DNA from: Victivallaceae bacterium
GTDB taxonomy: Bacteria; Verrucomicrobiota; Lentisphaeria; Victivallales; Victivallaceae
DNA length: 22,456 nucleotides
NCBI GenBank assembly: GCA_028698975.1
Contig: JAQVVK010000009.1
Location: forward strand, 1-22,456
Direction of reading: 5' to 3'
Shown here: positions 7,571 to 15,695 of the stretch, piece after piece
Numbering within the stretch: position 1 is the first letter of the stretch
How the letters are laid out: every line of letters begins with the position of its first letter
Made by a program: the position numbers and the translations under genes
Notes under the pieces: model-generated
Told to the model about the DNA's origin: nothing
Databases searched by the model: none
The model's input: only the letters and a program-made list of their open reading frames with translations

Positions 7571-8139
7571 GTAAACCGGTCGCCATCGACATCGGCAACG
7601 TCTGTGTAAAAATTCACCCCGAGCGTTTCTGCGCGGAGCTGGGATTTAGCTCAATTGCCGAAGTTCCTCCGGAGCTTATGTATTTGGAGGCCGAGCTTTT
7701 TGAATGCGGCAAGATCGACGAGGCCGAATTTCTGAAACGCTTTCGCGTCCTGACCGGTTCGACCCGGGCGGAAGCCGAGCTGCGACAGATCTTTCTTGAC
7801 ATCATCGGCGAACCCGTGCCGGGCATGGCCGATGTGATCTCCGCCATGCCGGAGCGCGGATTCCGCCCGGTGCTGTTTTCGGATGTTTCGTTGACGCACC
7901 TCGAACTGGTGCATCGGCGATTGCCGTATACGGCGAACCTCGACGGTATTTACAGCTTTACATCGGGAGCGCGCAAAAACCGCGACGCCATGTTTGAGGA
8001 TTTCGAGCAGGTTTACGGCAAACCCGCGCTCTATATAGATGACCGCGCCGAACTCATCGCCCGCGGACGCGACCGGGGCTGGCGTGCGGAAGTCTTTGAA
8101 AGCGCGGCTCAGTTGGACGCCTTGCTTACTTCGATCTGA
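7567..8139 (+). CDS. HAD-superfamily hydrolase (YihX-like)
   Basis: 190 residues. Start at the ATG overlapping the stop of the upstream gene (ATGA 7567-7570); an in-frame ATG nine bases earlier is possible. HAD motifs are present in order: I, AIDIGNVCV with nucleophile D8 (the DxG form seen in YihX-type phosphatases, not DxD); II, VLFSDVS with S105; III, K137 in GARKNRD; IV, YIDDRAE with D158 and D159. A small helical cap lies between motifs I and II (about 17-85). These enzymes dephosphorylate sugar phosphates or nucleotides; the substrate is not evident. Its last 31 bases overlap the 3' end of prmC on the other strand. Confidence 0.85.
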   Translation: MSKPVAIDIGNVCVKIHPERFCAELGFSSIAEVPPELMYLEAELFECGKIDEAEFLKRFRVLTGSTRAEAELRQIFLDIIGEPVPGMADVISAMPERGFRPVLFSDVSLTHLELVHRRLPYTANLDGIYSFTSGARKNRDAMFEDFEQVYGKPALYIDDRAELIARGRDRGWRAEVFESAAQLDALLTSI

Positions 8140-8936
8140 CCGGCGACGAAACGGTCGCGGCCGCAGAGGTCGCGCCGGATTTCGACCCGGCTCAATCCTG
8201 CCGCTTCAAACATCGCCTTGACCGGCGCCGCCTGCGCCGGCGCAAGTTCAAACATGGCGACGCCGCCCGCATTGAGCAGCATCGGCAGTCGGGCGGCGGC
8301 GCGGCGCATCAAGGCCAAACCCGCCTCCGGCGCGGTCAACGCCATCACCGGCTCGAAGTCATGCACTTCCGGTGACAGGGCGGAGTATTCCTCTTCGGTC
8401 ACATAGGGCAGGTTGGCCGCGACGAAGTCAAACCGTCGGCTTGTCACCGCCGCGTCGAGGTCGGATAAAATGAGTTCCACATTTTTAAGGATGTATCTAT
8501 CGCGGTTGCGCCGTGCCACCGAGAGCGCGTCCTGCGAGAGATCGACTCCGGTAACGCGGCAGTCGGGGCGCGCCTGCGCCACCGAGAGCGCGATCGCGCC
8601 CGAACCGGTGCCGAGGTCAAGCAGTGCGCCGCCGTGCGGCAGCCTTTTAATGGCTTCTTCGGCCAGAAGTTCGGTTTCCGGGCGCGGAATCAGCACGGCG
8701 GGGGTAACCTCCAGCTCAAGCTCCATAAACCACGCCTTGCCCAAAATGTATTGCAGCGGTTCGCGCCGGAGGCGACGCCCGGCAAGTTGACGGATTTTTT
8801 GCCCGGCTTCGGCGGTGACAGCTCCACCGCGGGCGACCTCCTCGACCAGAATTCGGGCGTCGCACTCGGGCGACTCGATCCCGACGGAGCGAAATTGCGC
8901 TGCAAGCTCGGTTATAAGTTCGGATTGGCCGGTCAT
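8109..8936 (-). CDS. prmC: Peptide chain release factor N5-glutamine methyltransferase
   Basis: 275 residues. The ATG at 8936 overlaps the radC stop (ATGA), giving a protein of normal PrmC length. The N-terminal helical domain (1-75) binds the release factor. The SAM-binding Rossmann domain shows LLDLGTGSGAIALSVA (105-120) and GVDLSQDAL. The catalytic block is AANLPYVTEEEY, with NLPY (175-178) where most members have NPPY. VHDFEPVMAL, typical of PrmC, follows. The enzyme methylates the GGQ glutamine of RF1 and RF2 and so speeds translation termination. It closes the seven-gene minus-strand unit; in many bacteria prmC follows prfA, but here it follows radC. Confidence 0.92.
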   Translation of the reverse strand: MTGQSELITELAAQFRSVGIESPECDARILVEEVARGGAVTAEAGQKIRQLAGRRLRREPLQYILGKAWFMELELEVTPAVLIPRPETELLAEEAIKRLPHGGALLDLGTGSGAIALSVAQARPDCRVTGVDLSQDALSVARRNRDRYILKNVELILSDLDAAVTSRRFDFVAANLPYVTEEEYSALSPEVHDFEPVMALTAPEAGLALMRRAAARLPMLLNAGGVAMFELAPAQAAPVKAMFEAAGLSRVEIRRDLCGRDRFVAGQIEVSKASN

Positions 8937-9619
8937 GAGGAGAACTCCCCCAGCAGACTTTTCCAGGTTGACGGCGTGACGATCAGGTGGTCGTGCAAGG
9001 TGACGTTCACCTCGTTCAACGCCTGTTTGAGCCGCACGGTAAGCTGAATGTCTTCCGGCGACGGCTCGCACACCCCGGACGGGTGGTTGTGGGCGGCGAT
9101 CACCCCGGTGGCATTGCAGAGCAGTGCCGCTTTGAGCACGTTGCGCGGATAGATCACCGCCCGATCCACCGTACCCGGCCAGCTTAAACTGGTGATCAGG
9201 TGGTTTTGCGAGTTGAGAAAGAGCACCATAAAGGTCTCCAGCTTGCCGCCGCCAAGTTTCATGCGAAGATAATTCACCGCTTTTTCCGGTGAATCCAAAA
9301 GGTCGAAGTCGCGGCTTTTTTGCTCCAGATACTTGGTGCAAAGCTGGCGGATCAACAATATGGCGGCCACCGACGAGCCGCCCAACCCGGGCACTTGCAG
9401 CAGTTCGGCGGGCGAGGCGTCGAGCACCCGCTCCACCGTGCCGAAATCCTCCAGCAGCCGTTTGGCCGCCGGCTTCACGTCGCGCCGCTGAATGGCGTAG
9501 GTGAGCAGAAGTTCGAGTGCCTCATAGTCGTTGAGAGCCTCCAATCCGGCGCGCATAAACCGCTCGCGCAGACGAGCGCGGTGACCGGCATTGGGGTTGA
9601 CTTTGAGGCCTCTATCCAT
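8933..9619 (-). CDS. radC: RadC family (JAB/MPN-domain) protein
   Basis: 228 residues, standard length. An N-terminal helix-hairpin-helix region (about 30-95: LLTYAIQRRDVKPAAKRLLEDFG, with VPGLGGSS) is followed by the MPN/JAMM domain: E128 in KLETFMVLFLN, then HNHPSG (177-182), CEPSPED with D190, the complete zinc-binding JAMM set. RadC is widely conserved and was once linked to DNA repair; its real biochemical role is not firmly known. It is not part of a prophage or restriction cluster here but lies between an RNA methyltransferase and prmC in a housekeeping unit. The start at 9619 leaves eight bases after the previous stop. Confidence 0.93.
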   Translation of the reverse strand: MDRGLKVNPNAGHRARLRERFMRAGLEALNDYEALELLLTYAIQRRDVKPAAKRLLEDFGTVERVLDASPAELLQVPGLGGSSVAAILLIRQLCTKYLEQKSRDFDLLDSPEKAVNYLRMKLGGGKLETFMVLFLNSQNHLITSLSWPGTVDRAVIYPRNVLKAALLCNATGVIAAHNHPSGVCEPSPEDIQLTVRLKQALNEVNVTLHDHLIVTPSTWKSLLGEFSS

Positions 9620-9627
9620 CCGGGGAT

Positions 9628-10827
9628 TTACCTTTTTGTCCAGAAACTCAACAGTTCAAAGTGGGCGGTGCGGGCGAATTGATTGACCAGTTGCAGTTCG
9701 ACCGGCAGGAAGCCGCCCTTGACCAGCCGCGCCGCGTCGCGCACCCAAGTGGCCGGATTGCATGATATATATGCGAGATGTTCGACCCGTGAAGCGGTCA
9801 ACGCTTCGCATAACCGCCGGTCCAGCCCGGTGCGCGGCGGATCGACCGCCAGCAGAGTGCCGGCCCCGCCCAGTTCGCCCAGCCGTTCCGGCGCGGTTGC
9901 CGCGTCTCCGGTTTCGACTTTCGCGTCGGGGCGGCCGAAGTTCTTTAGATTGTAGCGGCAGCTTTCCGCCAGAGCCGGATCAAGCTCCAATGCCATGATC
10001 TCGGCGGAGCAGAATTTGGCCGCCGCGCAGCCAAACAATCCGCACCCGGCGTAAAGGTCGATCACCCGGCTCGGCTTGACCTGCCCGAGAAAGCGTTGAA
10101 ACCCGGCCAGCAGCAGCTCGGTGCCGCCCGGATTGACCTGAAAGAAACCGCCGGGCGGTACGGCAAGTTCGCCAATGGACAATCTTTCGCGCAGCCAGGT
10201 CGCATTGCGGGCGGGCGCGTTGCGCCATACGGTTACCCCGTTGTGCATGGTGTAGCGAAAAGTGACCCGCATACCCTCGTGCAGAGTGTGCAAAAATGAC
10301 TTGTCGCCGCGCAACCGGGCGAGTTCGGCATTTATTTCCGGGTGTGCCAATTTGCATTCGGCAATGTCGGTTACCGTCACATTGTCGGCCTTGACATAAC
10401 CTAAAAGCGTGCGGCCGCCGACTTTATGCACATGCAGCTCAAGTTTGTTGCGGTAGCCGGTCGCGGGTTCGGGAGCCGCCGGAGCAAGCAAAGTTTGCGG
10501 CTCCACCGGCGTACCGTGCAGCAGATCGGCCAGCTGCTCCGCCTTCAGCCCGTTTTCGGTGGCGTAGTCGGTGTGCAGATAGCGGCAGTTGGCACACTCG
10601 CTGCGGTAAGGGCAGTCGGGTTCGCAGCGGTGCGGCGAAGTCGTGCCGAAACGCACCGCCTCGGCCCGCACGAAGTTCTTTTTTTCGGCGGTGACTCTGG
10701 CGATCAGTTTTTCACCGGGCAGAGTGTCGGGTATAAACGCCACCCGCCCGTCCGGTGTATGGGTCAGGCCGTCGCCGCCAAAGGCGGTCTTTTCTATTTC
10801 ACATTGGAATTCAATTTCGGGAAACAT
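9628..10827 (-). CDS. 23S rRNA m5U methyltransferase-type enzyme (RlmD/TrmA family)
   Basis: 399 residues. AAAGGAG lies seven bases before the ATG; the start lies 17 bases inside the end of recN. Domains in order: an N-terminal TRAM-like domain (about 1-60: IEKTAFGGDGLTH, IPDTLPGEKLIARV), an iron-sulfur cysteine cluster C72-x5-C78-x2-C81 with a preceding C68 and a later Cys in ECKLAHP, then the SAM-dependent methyltransferase domain with VIDLYAGCGLFG, LAVDPPRTGLDR and the catalytic-cysteine block YISCNPATWVRD. Enzymes of this family methylate C5 of uridine in 23S rRNA (RlmC, RlmD) or tRNA (TrmA). The TRAM domain and FeS cysteines point to the RlmD/RumA branch; the target base cannot be read from sequence. 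Confidence 0.88.
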   Translation of the reverse strand: MFPEIEFQCEIEKTAFGGDGLTHTPDGRVAFIPDTLPGEKLIARVTAEKKNFVRAEAVRFGTTSPHRCEPDCPYRSECANCRYLHTDYATENGLKAEQLADLLHGTPVEPQTLLAPAAPEPATGYRNKLELHVHKVGGRTLLGYVKADNVTVTDIAECKLAHPEINAELARLRGDKSFLHTLHEGMRVTFRYTMHNGVTVWRNAPARNATWLRERLSIGELAVPPGGFFQVNPGGTELLLAGFQRFLGQVKPSRVIDLYAGCGLFGCAAAKFCSAEIMALELDPALAESCRYNLKNFGRPDAKVETGDAATAPERLGELGGAGTLLAVDPPRTGLDRRLCEALTASRVEHLAYISCNPATWVRDAARLVKGGFLPVELQLVNQFARTAHFELLSFWTKR

Positions 10828-12487
10828 GCCCGACTCCTTTCAAAATGTCTTTGGCATGGGCGAGGGCGGAAGCTCCGCCGCCCAGCATACGGGCGATCTC
10901 GCGTTCGCGTCCGGCGGAGTCGAGCACCTCGCTCTCCGAACGGGTCGAACCCGATTCGCTGTGTTTTATCACCCGGAAATGACGGTCGGCCCGCGCCGCA
11001 ACCTGCGCCAGGTGCGATATACAGAGTATCTGACGGCGTTCGCCCAGCCGGTGAAGCTCGTCGCCCACCGCGTTGGCCGTTTCGCCGCCTATATTCACGT
11101 CGATCTCGTCAAACACCACCACCGGCACGGTGTCGGCGTCGGCCAGCACCGTTTTCAAAGCCAGCATCAGCCGCGAAAGCTCGCCGGAGCTGGCAATGCG
11201 GCGCAGCGGCCGGGGCGGTACGCCGGCGTTGGCCGAGAAAACCAGTTCGATCCGGTCCGCTCCGGTCGGCCCGGGGGCGGACGGCGTAAACTCCACCGCC
11301 AGCTCGCAGGCGGTAAAACCGATCGAGCGCAGCGAAGCCATCGCCTTGGCCGCGAACTCCCCGGCGGCGGCGCGGCGCAGACGACCCAGCTCGTCGCAGG
11401 CGGTTGTCAACTCGGTGCGAAGCGATTTCTCTTCGGCGTCAAATTCGCTCCGCCTTTTTTGCGCTTCGCGAAAGAGTTCCAGTTGCCGTTTGGCATTGGT
11501 TTCCGCCTCCAACACCTGATTGAGCGAGGGGCCGTAGCGTCGCTTAAGGGTAAAGATCGCACTCATGCGCGCTTCGATGGCGGCCAGTGCTTCGGGGTCA
11601 AGCTCGACCTTTTCCGCCGCGTCGCCCACCGCCCGCGACAGCGCGGCGGTTTCTTCCTGTATGGCGTCACAGGCGGTCAGCAGTGTTTCCGCGCTCTTGG
11701 GGTCGATGTCGGCCAGCGCGGTCAGGCGGCGGTGCGCTTCGCCCAGACGGTCGGCCACCGAGTCCTCGCTTTCGGTGAGGAGCGCGGCGACCGCGGAGGC
11801 GTTTTCCATGAACTCTCTGGCTCCGGAGGCCAGACGCTGTTTGGAGCCCAGCTCCTCGTCTTCACCCGGAGCTGGAGCCACCTTGCCGATGTCTTCGAGC
11901 ACCTGTTCCAGATGGTCGGCCTCGGAGCGGTCGGGCAGGCCGGATTCAAATTCGGCTCGTTGCGCCGCCAATCCGGTAAGGCGGTCGCACAACCCGGCAC
12001 ACCGGGCACGCGGCTTTTCCGCCCCGGCATAGCGGTCGAGCAGATCGAGCTGCCGAACCGGGGAAAGCAGTGAAAGCTGATCGTTGGCTCCGTGACGGTC
12101 AACCAGCTCCGCGCCGAATTCACTCAACAGCTTGGAACTTACCAGTGTGTCGTTGATGAAGTTTCGCACTGCGCTTTTGCCCACCACCCGGCGGAAACGC
12201 AGTTCGCCGGAAGCCGGGTCAAACGATATGCCGGATTGATTGAGGCGGTCGGAAACTCTTTCGCGCAACTCCGCCGGAGTGACAAACACGCCCTCGACCA
12301 CACATTTCTCGCAATCGGTGCGTATCGCCGTGTGATCGGCGCGCCCGCCCAGGAGCAGCTCCACCGCCCCCATGAGAATGGATTTGCCGGCTCCGCTTTC
12401 GCCGGTCACCACATTGAATCCGGGGCCGAATTCCAGCTCGGCTCGTTCGATCAGGGCGAAGTCGGTGATTTTAAGATAGGCGAGCAT
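10811..12487 (-). CDS. recN: DNA repair protein RecN
   Basis: 558 residues, the family length. The N-terminus MLAYLKITDFALIERAELEFGPGFNVVTGESGAGKS carries Walker A (29-36), written here in pieces: GPGFNVVTG then ESGAGKS. A long central coiled coil (about 160-370) follows, and the C-terminal ATPase half shows the ABC signature RIASSGELSRLMLALK, Walker B VPVVVFDEIDVNIGG and a late LCISHLAQVAA. RecN is an SMC-like cohesin that holds broken DNA ends during recombinational repair and is usually SOS-induced. Its ATG comes after the TGA of the membrane gene by three bases, so here it is expressed from an upstream promoter, and I see no LexA-like box directly before it. Confidence 0.95.
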   Translation of the reverse strand: MLAYLKITDFALIERAELEFGPGFNVVTGESGAGKSILMGAVELLLGGRADHTAIRTDCEKCVVEGVFVTPAELRERVSDRLNQSGISFDPASGELRFRRVVGKSAVRNFINDTLVSSKLLSEFGAELVDRHGANDQLSLLSPVRQLDLLDRYAGAEKPRARCAGLCDRLTGLAAQRAEFESGLPDRSEADHLEQVLEDIGKVAPAPGEDEELGSKQRLASGAREFMENASAVAALLTESEDSVADRLGEAHRRLTALADIDPKSAETLLTACDAIQEETAALSRAVGDAAEKVELDPEALAAIEARMSAIFTLKRRYGPSLNQVLEAETNAKRQLELFREAQKRRSEFDAEEKSLRTELTTACDELGRLRRAAAGEFAAKAMASLRSIGFTACELAVEFTPSAPGPTGADRIELVFSANAGVPPRPLRRIASSGELSRLMLALKTVLADADTVPVVVFDEIDVNIGGETANAVGDELHRLGERRQILCISHLAQVAARADRHFRVIKHSESGSTRSESEVLDSAGREREIARMLGGGASALAHAKDILKGVGHVSRN

Positions 12488-12490
12488 AGG

Positions 12491-13078
12491 TCAGTTATTG
12501 CCCTTGTCGCCGGCGGTGAAGTGGATCAATGCGATCAATCCGGCCAATACCCCCGCAACGTAAAACGGGGCCGCGCCGTCCGAACCGCCGCCTGCCGTAA
12601 TGCCCCACACGTCACCGGAATCCAGCCCGCAGGCGGCCAGCAGATCGTTGATCAGCGAGGCGGTGCGGTCGGCGAGCGGCATTGCCAGCGCGATGCCGCC
12701 CAGCGTCCAGAGTACGTCGAAGCGGCCGGAAGCCAGCGCGGGTACGACCGTCGACGGCAGAAGTTTGGTCAGAGCAAAGCCGATCCCGGCCAGCAGAGCA
12801 CCGGCCGCCGCCGATGCCGGAGCCGCGCCGTGGATCAGCTCCGCCCACGGCGTCCAGCCGATCTTTACCGCGCCCCACATAAGCAGCATCCCGGTCAGCA
12901 GGGCAAACAAAAACGCATTGATGACCGCGCCGTTTTTAAGCTGTAAAGCTTCGCCGATACTGCGTCGGGCCACAAAACCGGCTTTGACCAGCACAAACCC
13001 GAGCACCATGCCGAAGAGCAATGCGACGGCAAGTTTCCAGTTGCCGTCCAGCGGCAACGCGGCAAATAACAAGTTCAT
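12491..13078 (-). CDS. YeeE/YedE-like membrane protein, second half-size subunit
   Basis: 195 residues. Start at the ATG overlapping the stop of the preceding gene (ATGA 13075-13078). At least five hydrophobic segments are visible (near 16-34, 53-72, 88-105, 123-140, 172-188). The stretch LFGMVLGFVLVKAGFVARRSI (in two parts: LFGMVLGFVL, VKAGFVARRS) matches the YeeE/YedE sulfur-transport repeat, where members usually have GFC; here that cysteine is valine. YeeE/TsuA carries thiosulfate through the inner membrane by cysteines. This gene and its upstream neighbour together have the size of one YeeE/YedE protein, so they probably form a heterodimeric channel. Substrate uncertain. Confidence 0.6.
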   Translation of the reverse strand: MNLLFAALPLDGNWKLAVALLFGMVLGFVLVKAGFVARRSIGEALQLKNGAVINAFLFALLTGMLLMWGAVKIGWTPWAELIHGAAPASAAAGALLAGIGFALTKLLPSTVVPALASGRFDVLWTLGGIALAMPLADRTASLINDLLAACGLDSGDVWGITAGGGSDGAAPFYVAGVLAGLIALIHFTAGDKGNN

Positions 13079-13638
13079 CTTGCCGCCCTCCTTTTGGCCG
13101 GGGCTTTGCGTTGGGCCGGTTTGCCGCCCGCCGATTTGGCGGAGGCTCCGCCGCCGCCTGCCGCCAGAAGTATGCTCAAAAGAGCCGCCGTCGCCAGCAG
13201 CACCGCAAGGAAAATACCTGCTCCCACCGACAGCCGGAACCCGGCGGTCATTGCGCCCAGCGGCGAGAACCCGGCAATGCGGCAGCCGCAGAGCAGCAGA
13301 AATCCGCCCGCCAGCCCGCACCCGGCGGTTTTGAGAAAACGGCTCGGCCCCGACCCGGAAAAATCTTCCGGGATGGCTTCCATGGTGATCTCGCCTGAAA
13401 CCGCGGCCGCCGCGCCGGCTCCGATAAAGAGGCCGAGCAGCAAGGCCAGCTGCCAATCGAGTTCGGGCAGCGAGGCGGGGGCGCGTTCCTCGACCGATTC
13501 GTCAAAGTAGGCGGCGGCGGTACGCACCGCGTTATCGGGGTCGGCGGGTTCTCCAAAGAGAAACACCGCCGCGACCAGCAGCAGCGCAAGCAGTCCGCCG
13601 GAAAGGAACCACGGCCATTTGGAGGTAAATGGATTCAT
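13075..13638 (-). CDS. YeeE/YedE-like membrane protein, first half-size subunit
   Basis: 187 residues, four to five membrane segments (near 9-29, 64-83, 103-122, 139-160) and a basic, Ala/Lys/Arg-rich cytosolic tail from about 165. The block FLKTAGCGLAGG then FLLLCGCRIAGFSPLG aligns with the YeeE/YedE signature GGxLxGFGARLAGGCTSG; by this alignment the usual Gly-Cys pair after RLAG is Phe-Ser, although cysteines occur nearby. It overlaps its partner gene by four bases and follows the LOG-family gene by 19. The ribosome binding site (GAAAGAAG) is weak. A sulfur- or selenium-compound transport role is possible by family, but the lost cysteines argue for a different substrate. Confidence 0.55.
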   Translation of the reverse strand: MNPFTSKWPWFLSGGLLALLLVAAVFLFGEPADPDNAVRTAAAYFDESVEERAPASLPELDWQLALLLGLFIGAGAAAAVSGEITMEAIPEDFSGSGPSRFLKTAGCGLAGGFLLLCGCRIAGFSPLGAMTAGFRLSVGAGIFLAVLLATAALLSILLAAGGGGASAKSAGGKPAQRKAPAKRRAAR

Positions 13639-13657
13639 TGTATTGACTTCTTTCGGG

Positions 13658-14365
13658 TCATATTTTATCGTCGATTACGGTGCCGTGAAATCCGAAGCGG
13701 TGGCATTCGCAGAGATATTTCACCGCGTCTTCACCGGAGTCGACGATCTTAAACATGTCGAGATCGGTTTCCGAGATCAGCTCGTCGCCCAGCATGGCGT
13801 GTTTTACCCAGCTGGAGAAGCCGTTCCAGAACTTGCGCCCGACCAGCACCACCGGTATCGGGTTTATCTTGCGGGTCTGCATCATGGTGAGCACTTCGGC
13901 GCACTCGTCGAGTGTACCGAACCCGCCCGGAAAGATGACAATGCCGACCGCGTATTTGAGAAAGCAGACTTTTCGCACAAAGAAATAACGGAAACTCAGC
14001 GCGGTGGTTTGAAACGGGTTGGGGTGCTGCTCCATCGGCAGCTCGATATTAAGCCCCACCGATACGCCGCCGGCCGAATGCGCCCCGCGGTTGGCCGCGC
14101 CCATGATGCCGCCGCCGCCGCCGGTGATGACGCCGTAGCCGTTGCGCACCAGAAGTTCGCCGGTGGAGTACGCCTCGTCGTAGGCGGTCGTGCCGGGCTT
14201 GGAGCGGGCCGATCCAAACACCGCCACCAACTGCTCTGGCAGTCGGCCCATGGAGTCGAACGACTCGACGAATTCAGCCATGATACGCAGTATTCGCCAC
14301 GAGTCGGCCGGAAAAAAGTCACGGTTGTTGGCGCATTGTGTCCGGTTATCGCATGAATCATTCAT
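13658..14365 (-). CDS. LOG-family Rossmann-fold protein (cytokinin phosphoribohydrolase-like)
   Basis: 235 residues. GGGGAG lies ten bases before the ATG. A Rossmann nucleotide-binding fold begins at LVAVFGSARS (46-55) and shows GVITGGGGGIMGAANRGA (78-94) and the family's hallmark PGGFGTLDE (146-154), with arginine SFRYFFVRK (124-132). These are the substrate and catalytic residues of Lonely Guy-type phosphoribohydrolases, which cleave the base from nucleoside 5'-monophosphates; in bacteria the usual substrate may simply be AMP. The first ~40 residues are an extension without motif. It is the first gene of the minus-strand unit that runs through recN to prmC. Confidence 0.88.
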   Translation of the reverse strand: MNDSCDNRTQCANNRDFFPADSWRILRIMAEFVESFDSMGRLPEQLVAVFGSARSKPGTTAYDEAYSTGELLVRNGYGVITGGGGGIMGAANRGAHSAGGVSVGLNIELPMEQHPNPFQTTALSFRYFFVRKVCFLKYAVGIVIFPGGFGTLDECAEVLTMMQTRKINPIPVVLVGRKFWNGFSSWVKHAMLGDELISETDLDMFKIVDSGEDAVKYLCECHRFGFHGTVIDDKI

Positions 14366-14400
14366 AGCAGCAGTCTCCCCGATGGATTGTCACGCTACAG

Positions 14401-14429
14401 AATTTAACGCATCGGAGCGGTCAATTCAA
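14401..14429 (-). promoter_or_regulatory. Possible promoter of the LOG-recN-prmC unit
   Basis: On the minus strand TTGAAT (14429-14424) and TAAATT (14406-14401), each four of six, are 17 bases apart in the only non-coding gap upstream of this seven-gene unit. Confidence 0.3.
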
Positions 14430-14462
14430 GTCATATTTAAAGAAAATGATTGGCATGATCGA

Positions 14463-15632
14463 CTATTTCAGCTCGCGGGCCCGCGCTATGGTGTGCTCGA
14501 AAAGTTCCCGCTGGGCCGGGGTCAGGTCAAAGAATTCGCGCTGTTCATTTTGCCGGGCCATTTGAAAGAGTTGGGTCGGCATGTTCAGCTTCTCCGCCGC
14601 CCGGATTGTCCACTCCATGATGACCAGCCGCGTGTAAACTCCGCGGTCGAGGGCGAACATCTTGAGACACTCGTCGAGGACTTCGCGGTAACGCCCTAAT
14701 TGAAAGAGATATTTAATGCGATACTCTTGCACCGCATAGTCGCCGGGCATGATCTGCTCGGCCACGTCGCAGGCGGCCAGTCTTTTTTCGATCGGGAGAT
14801 TTTCCATGCCTCCTGCGATGATGCCGAGCAGGATCATCGCCGGGAAGCGCAGCTCCGGCGTGACGACGAAACGTTTGCCGTTGTAGAGCGCGTCCCACAA
14901 CTCCGGATAGGCGGCGATGAAGCTCTTGCGCATTTGCATGTAGCCTTGGGCATAGCGGTCGCCCATCAACGCGGTGTGCTGATTGGGGTGTTTGCGGTAA
15001 AACCCGTGCAGCTGATTGTCAAAATAAAACACTTTCTTTACCGCGATACCGGCGGCGTTGACCACATCGGGCATGAAATCCGGCATGCCGGGCAGGTTTT
15101 TGGGGAAACATCCGCCCGACTCGCGTACATCGGAGGCGCGCCAGATCATGCCGCAGTCATTGATCCGGGCGTCGAGCGTGGTGGCAAACACGCTGTAATC
15201 GCCGCCGTGCGACTGCTGCATATCGCCGACTTCGGAGTTGAACAACCGCTTTTTGCCGGTCACCCCGGCAAATTCCGGATGAGCGTCGAGAAAATCCAAA
15301 TTGCGGTCAATATCAAAAGGCACAAAGATGTCATCGTAGCCGAATGTCATAACATATTCGCCGCGGGCGTTTTCAAAATTGTTCTGCGTGATGCCGCCGA
15401 CGCCGTTGTTGACTTCGTTGCGAAACACCCTGACAATATCCGGGTAGCGGGCGGCGAAGTCGCGCGCCGTTTTGCCGTCGCCGTCAAGCGGGGAGGCGTT
15501 GTCTCCGATCACAAACTCGGTGTTGCGAAAGTGATAACCGCTTTCCAGCACCGATGAGAGCATGTCAAAGAAGAATGGCGATCTCGCATTGCAGGCGGTG
15601 GTTATGCTGAGGCGGATTTTGGAACTGTTCAT
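14463..15632 (-). CDS. Family 2 glycosyltransferase
   Basis: 389 residues. I start at 15632, where GGAG lies six bases before the ATG. The N-terminal ~220 residues form a GT-A nucleotide-sugar fold: LSITTACNARSP (8-19), FVIGDNASPLDGDG (40-53), NEVNNGVGG (72-80) and the metal-binding GEYVMTFGYDD (91-101). The region GMPDFMPDVV with FYRKHPNQH could be part of the acceptor side. The C-terminal ~150 residues are helical, with a TPR-like run (VAEQIMPGDYAVQEYRIKYL, then GRYREVLDECLKMF). It would transfer a sugar to an unknown acceptor in the cytosol. A terminator separates it from the HlyD gene upstream, though its position beside the secretion genes hints that it may glycosylate exported material; that is inference. 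Confidence 0.8.
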   Translation of the reverse strand: MNSSKIRLSITTACNARSPFFFDMLSSVLESGYHFRNTEFVIGDNASPLDGDGKTARDFAARYPDIVRVFRNEVNNGVGGITQNNFENARGEYVMTFGYDDIFVPFDIDRNLDFLDAHPEFAGVTGKKRLFNSEVGDMQQSHGGDYSVFATTLDARINDCGMIWRASDVRESGGCFPKNLPGMPDFMPDVVNAAGIAVKKVFYFDNQLHGFYRKHPNQHTALMGDRYAQGYMQMRKSFIAAYPELWDALYNGKRFVVTPELRFPAMILLGIIAGGMENLPIEKRLAACDVAEQIMPGDYAVQEYRIKYLFQLGRYREVLDECLKMFALDRGVYTRLVIMEWTIRAAEKLNMPTQLFQMARQNEQREFFDLTPAQRELFEHTIARARELK

Positions 15633-15647
15633 TTTTACTCCAGTATA

Positions 15648-15680
15648 CAAAAACGGCTGCCGTTTTTGCAGGCAGCCGTT
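15648..15680 (-). terminator. Rho-independent terminator after the type I secretion genes
   Basis: AACGGCTGCC (15652-15661) and GGCAGCCGTT (15671-15680) pair perfectly over ten bases around a nine-base loop. On the minus strand the stem is followed by TTTTTGTATAC (T-run counted with the stem's last bases). It lies 16 bases after the HlyD stop and ends only about six bases before the ribosome binding site of the glycosyltransferase. Confidence 0.85.
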
Positions 15681-15695
15681 GTCGTTATTGGTTGA

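Noticed and set aside
10643..12073. 476-codon plus-strand open frame opposite recN
   Set aside because: recN is certain from Walker A, signature and Walker B; the opposite frame is a shadow.
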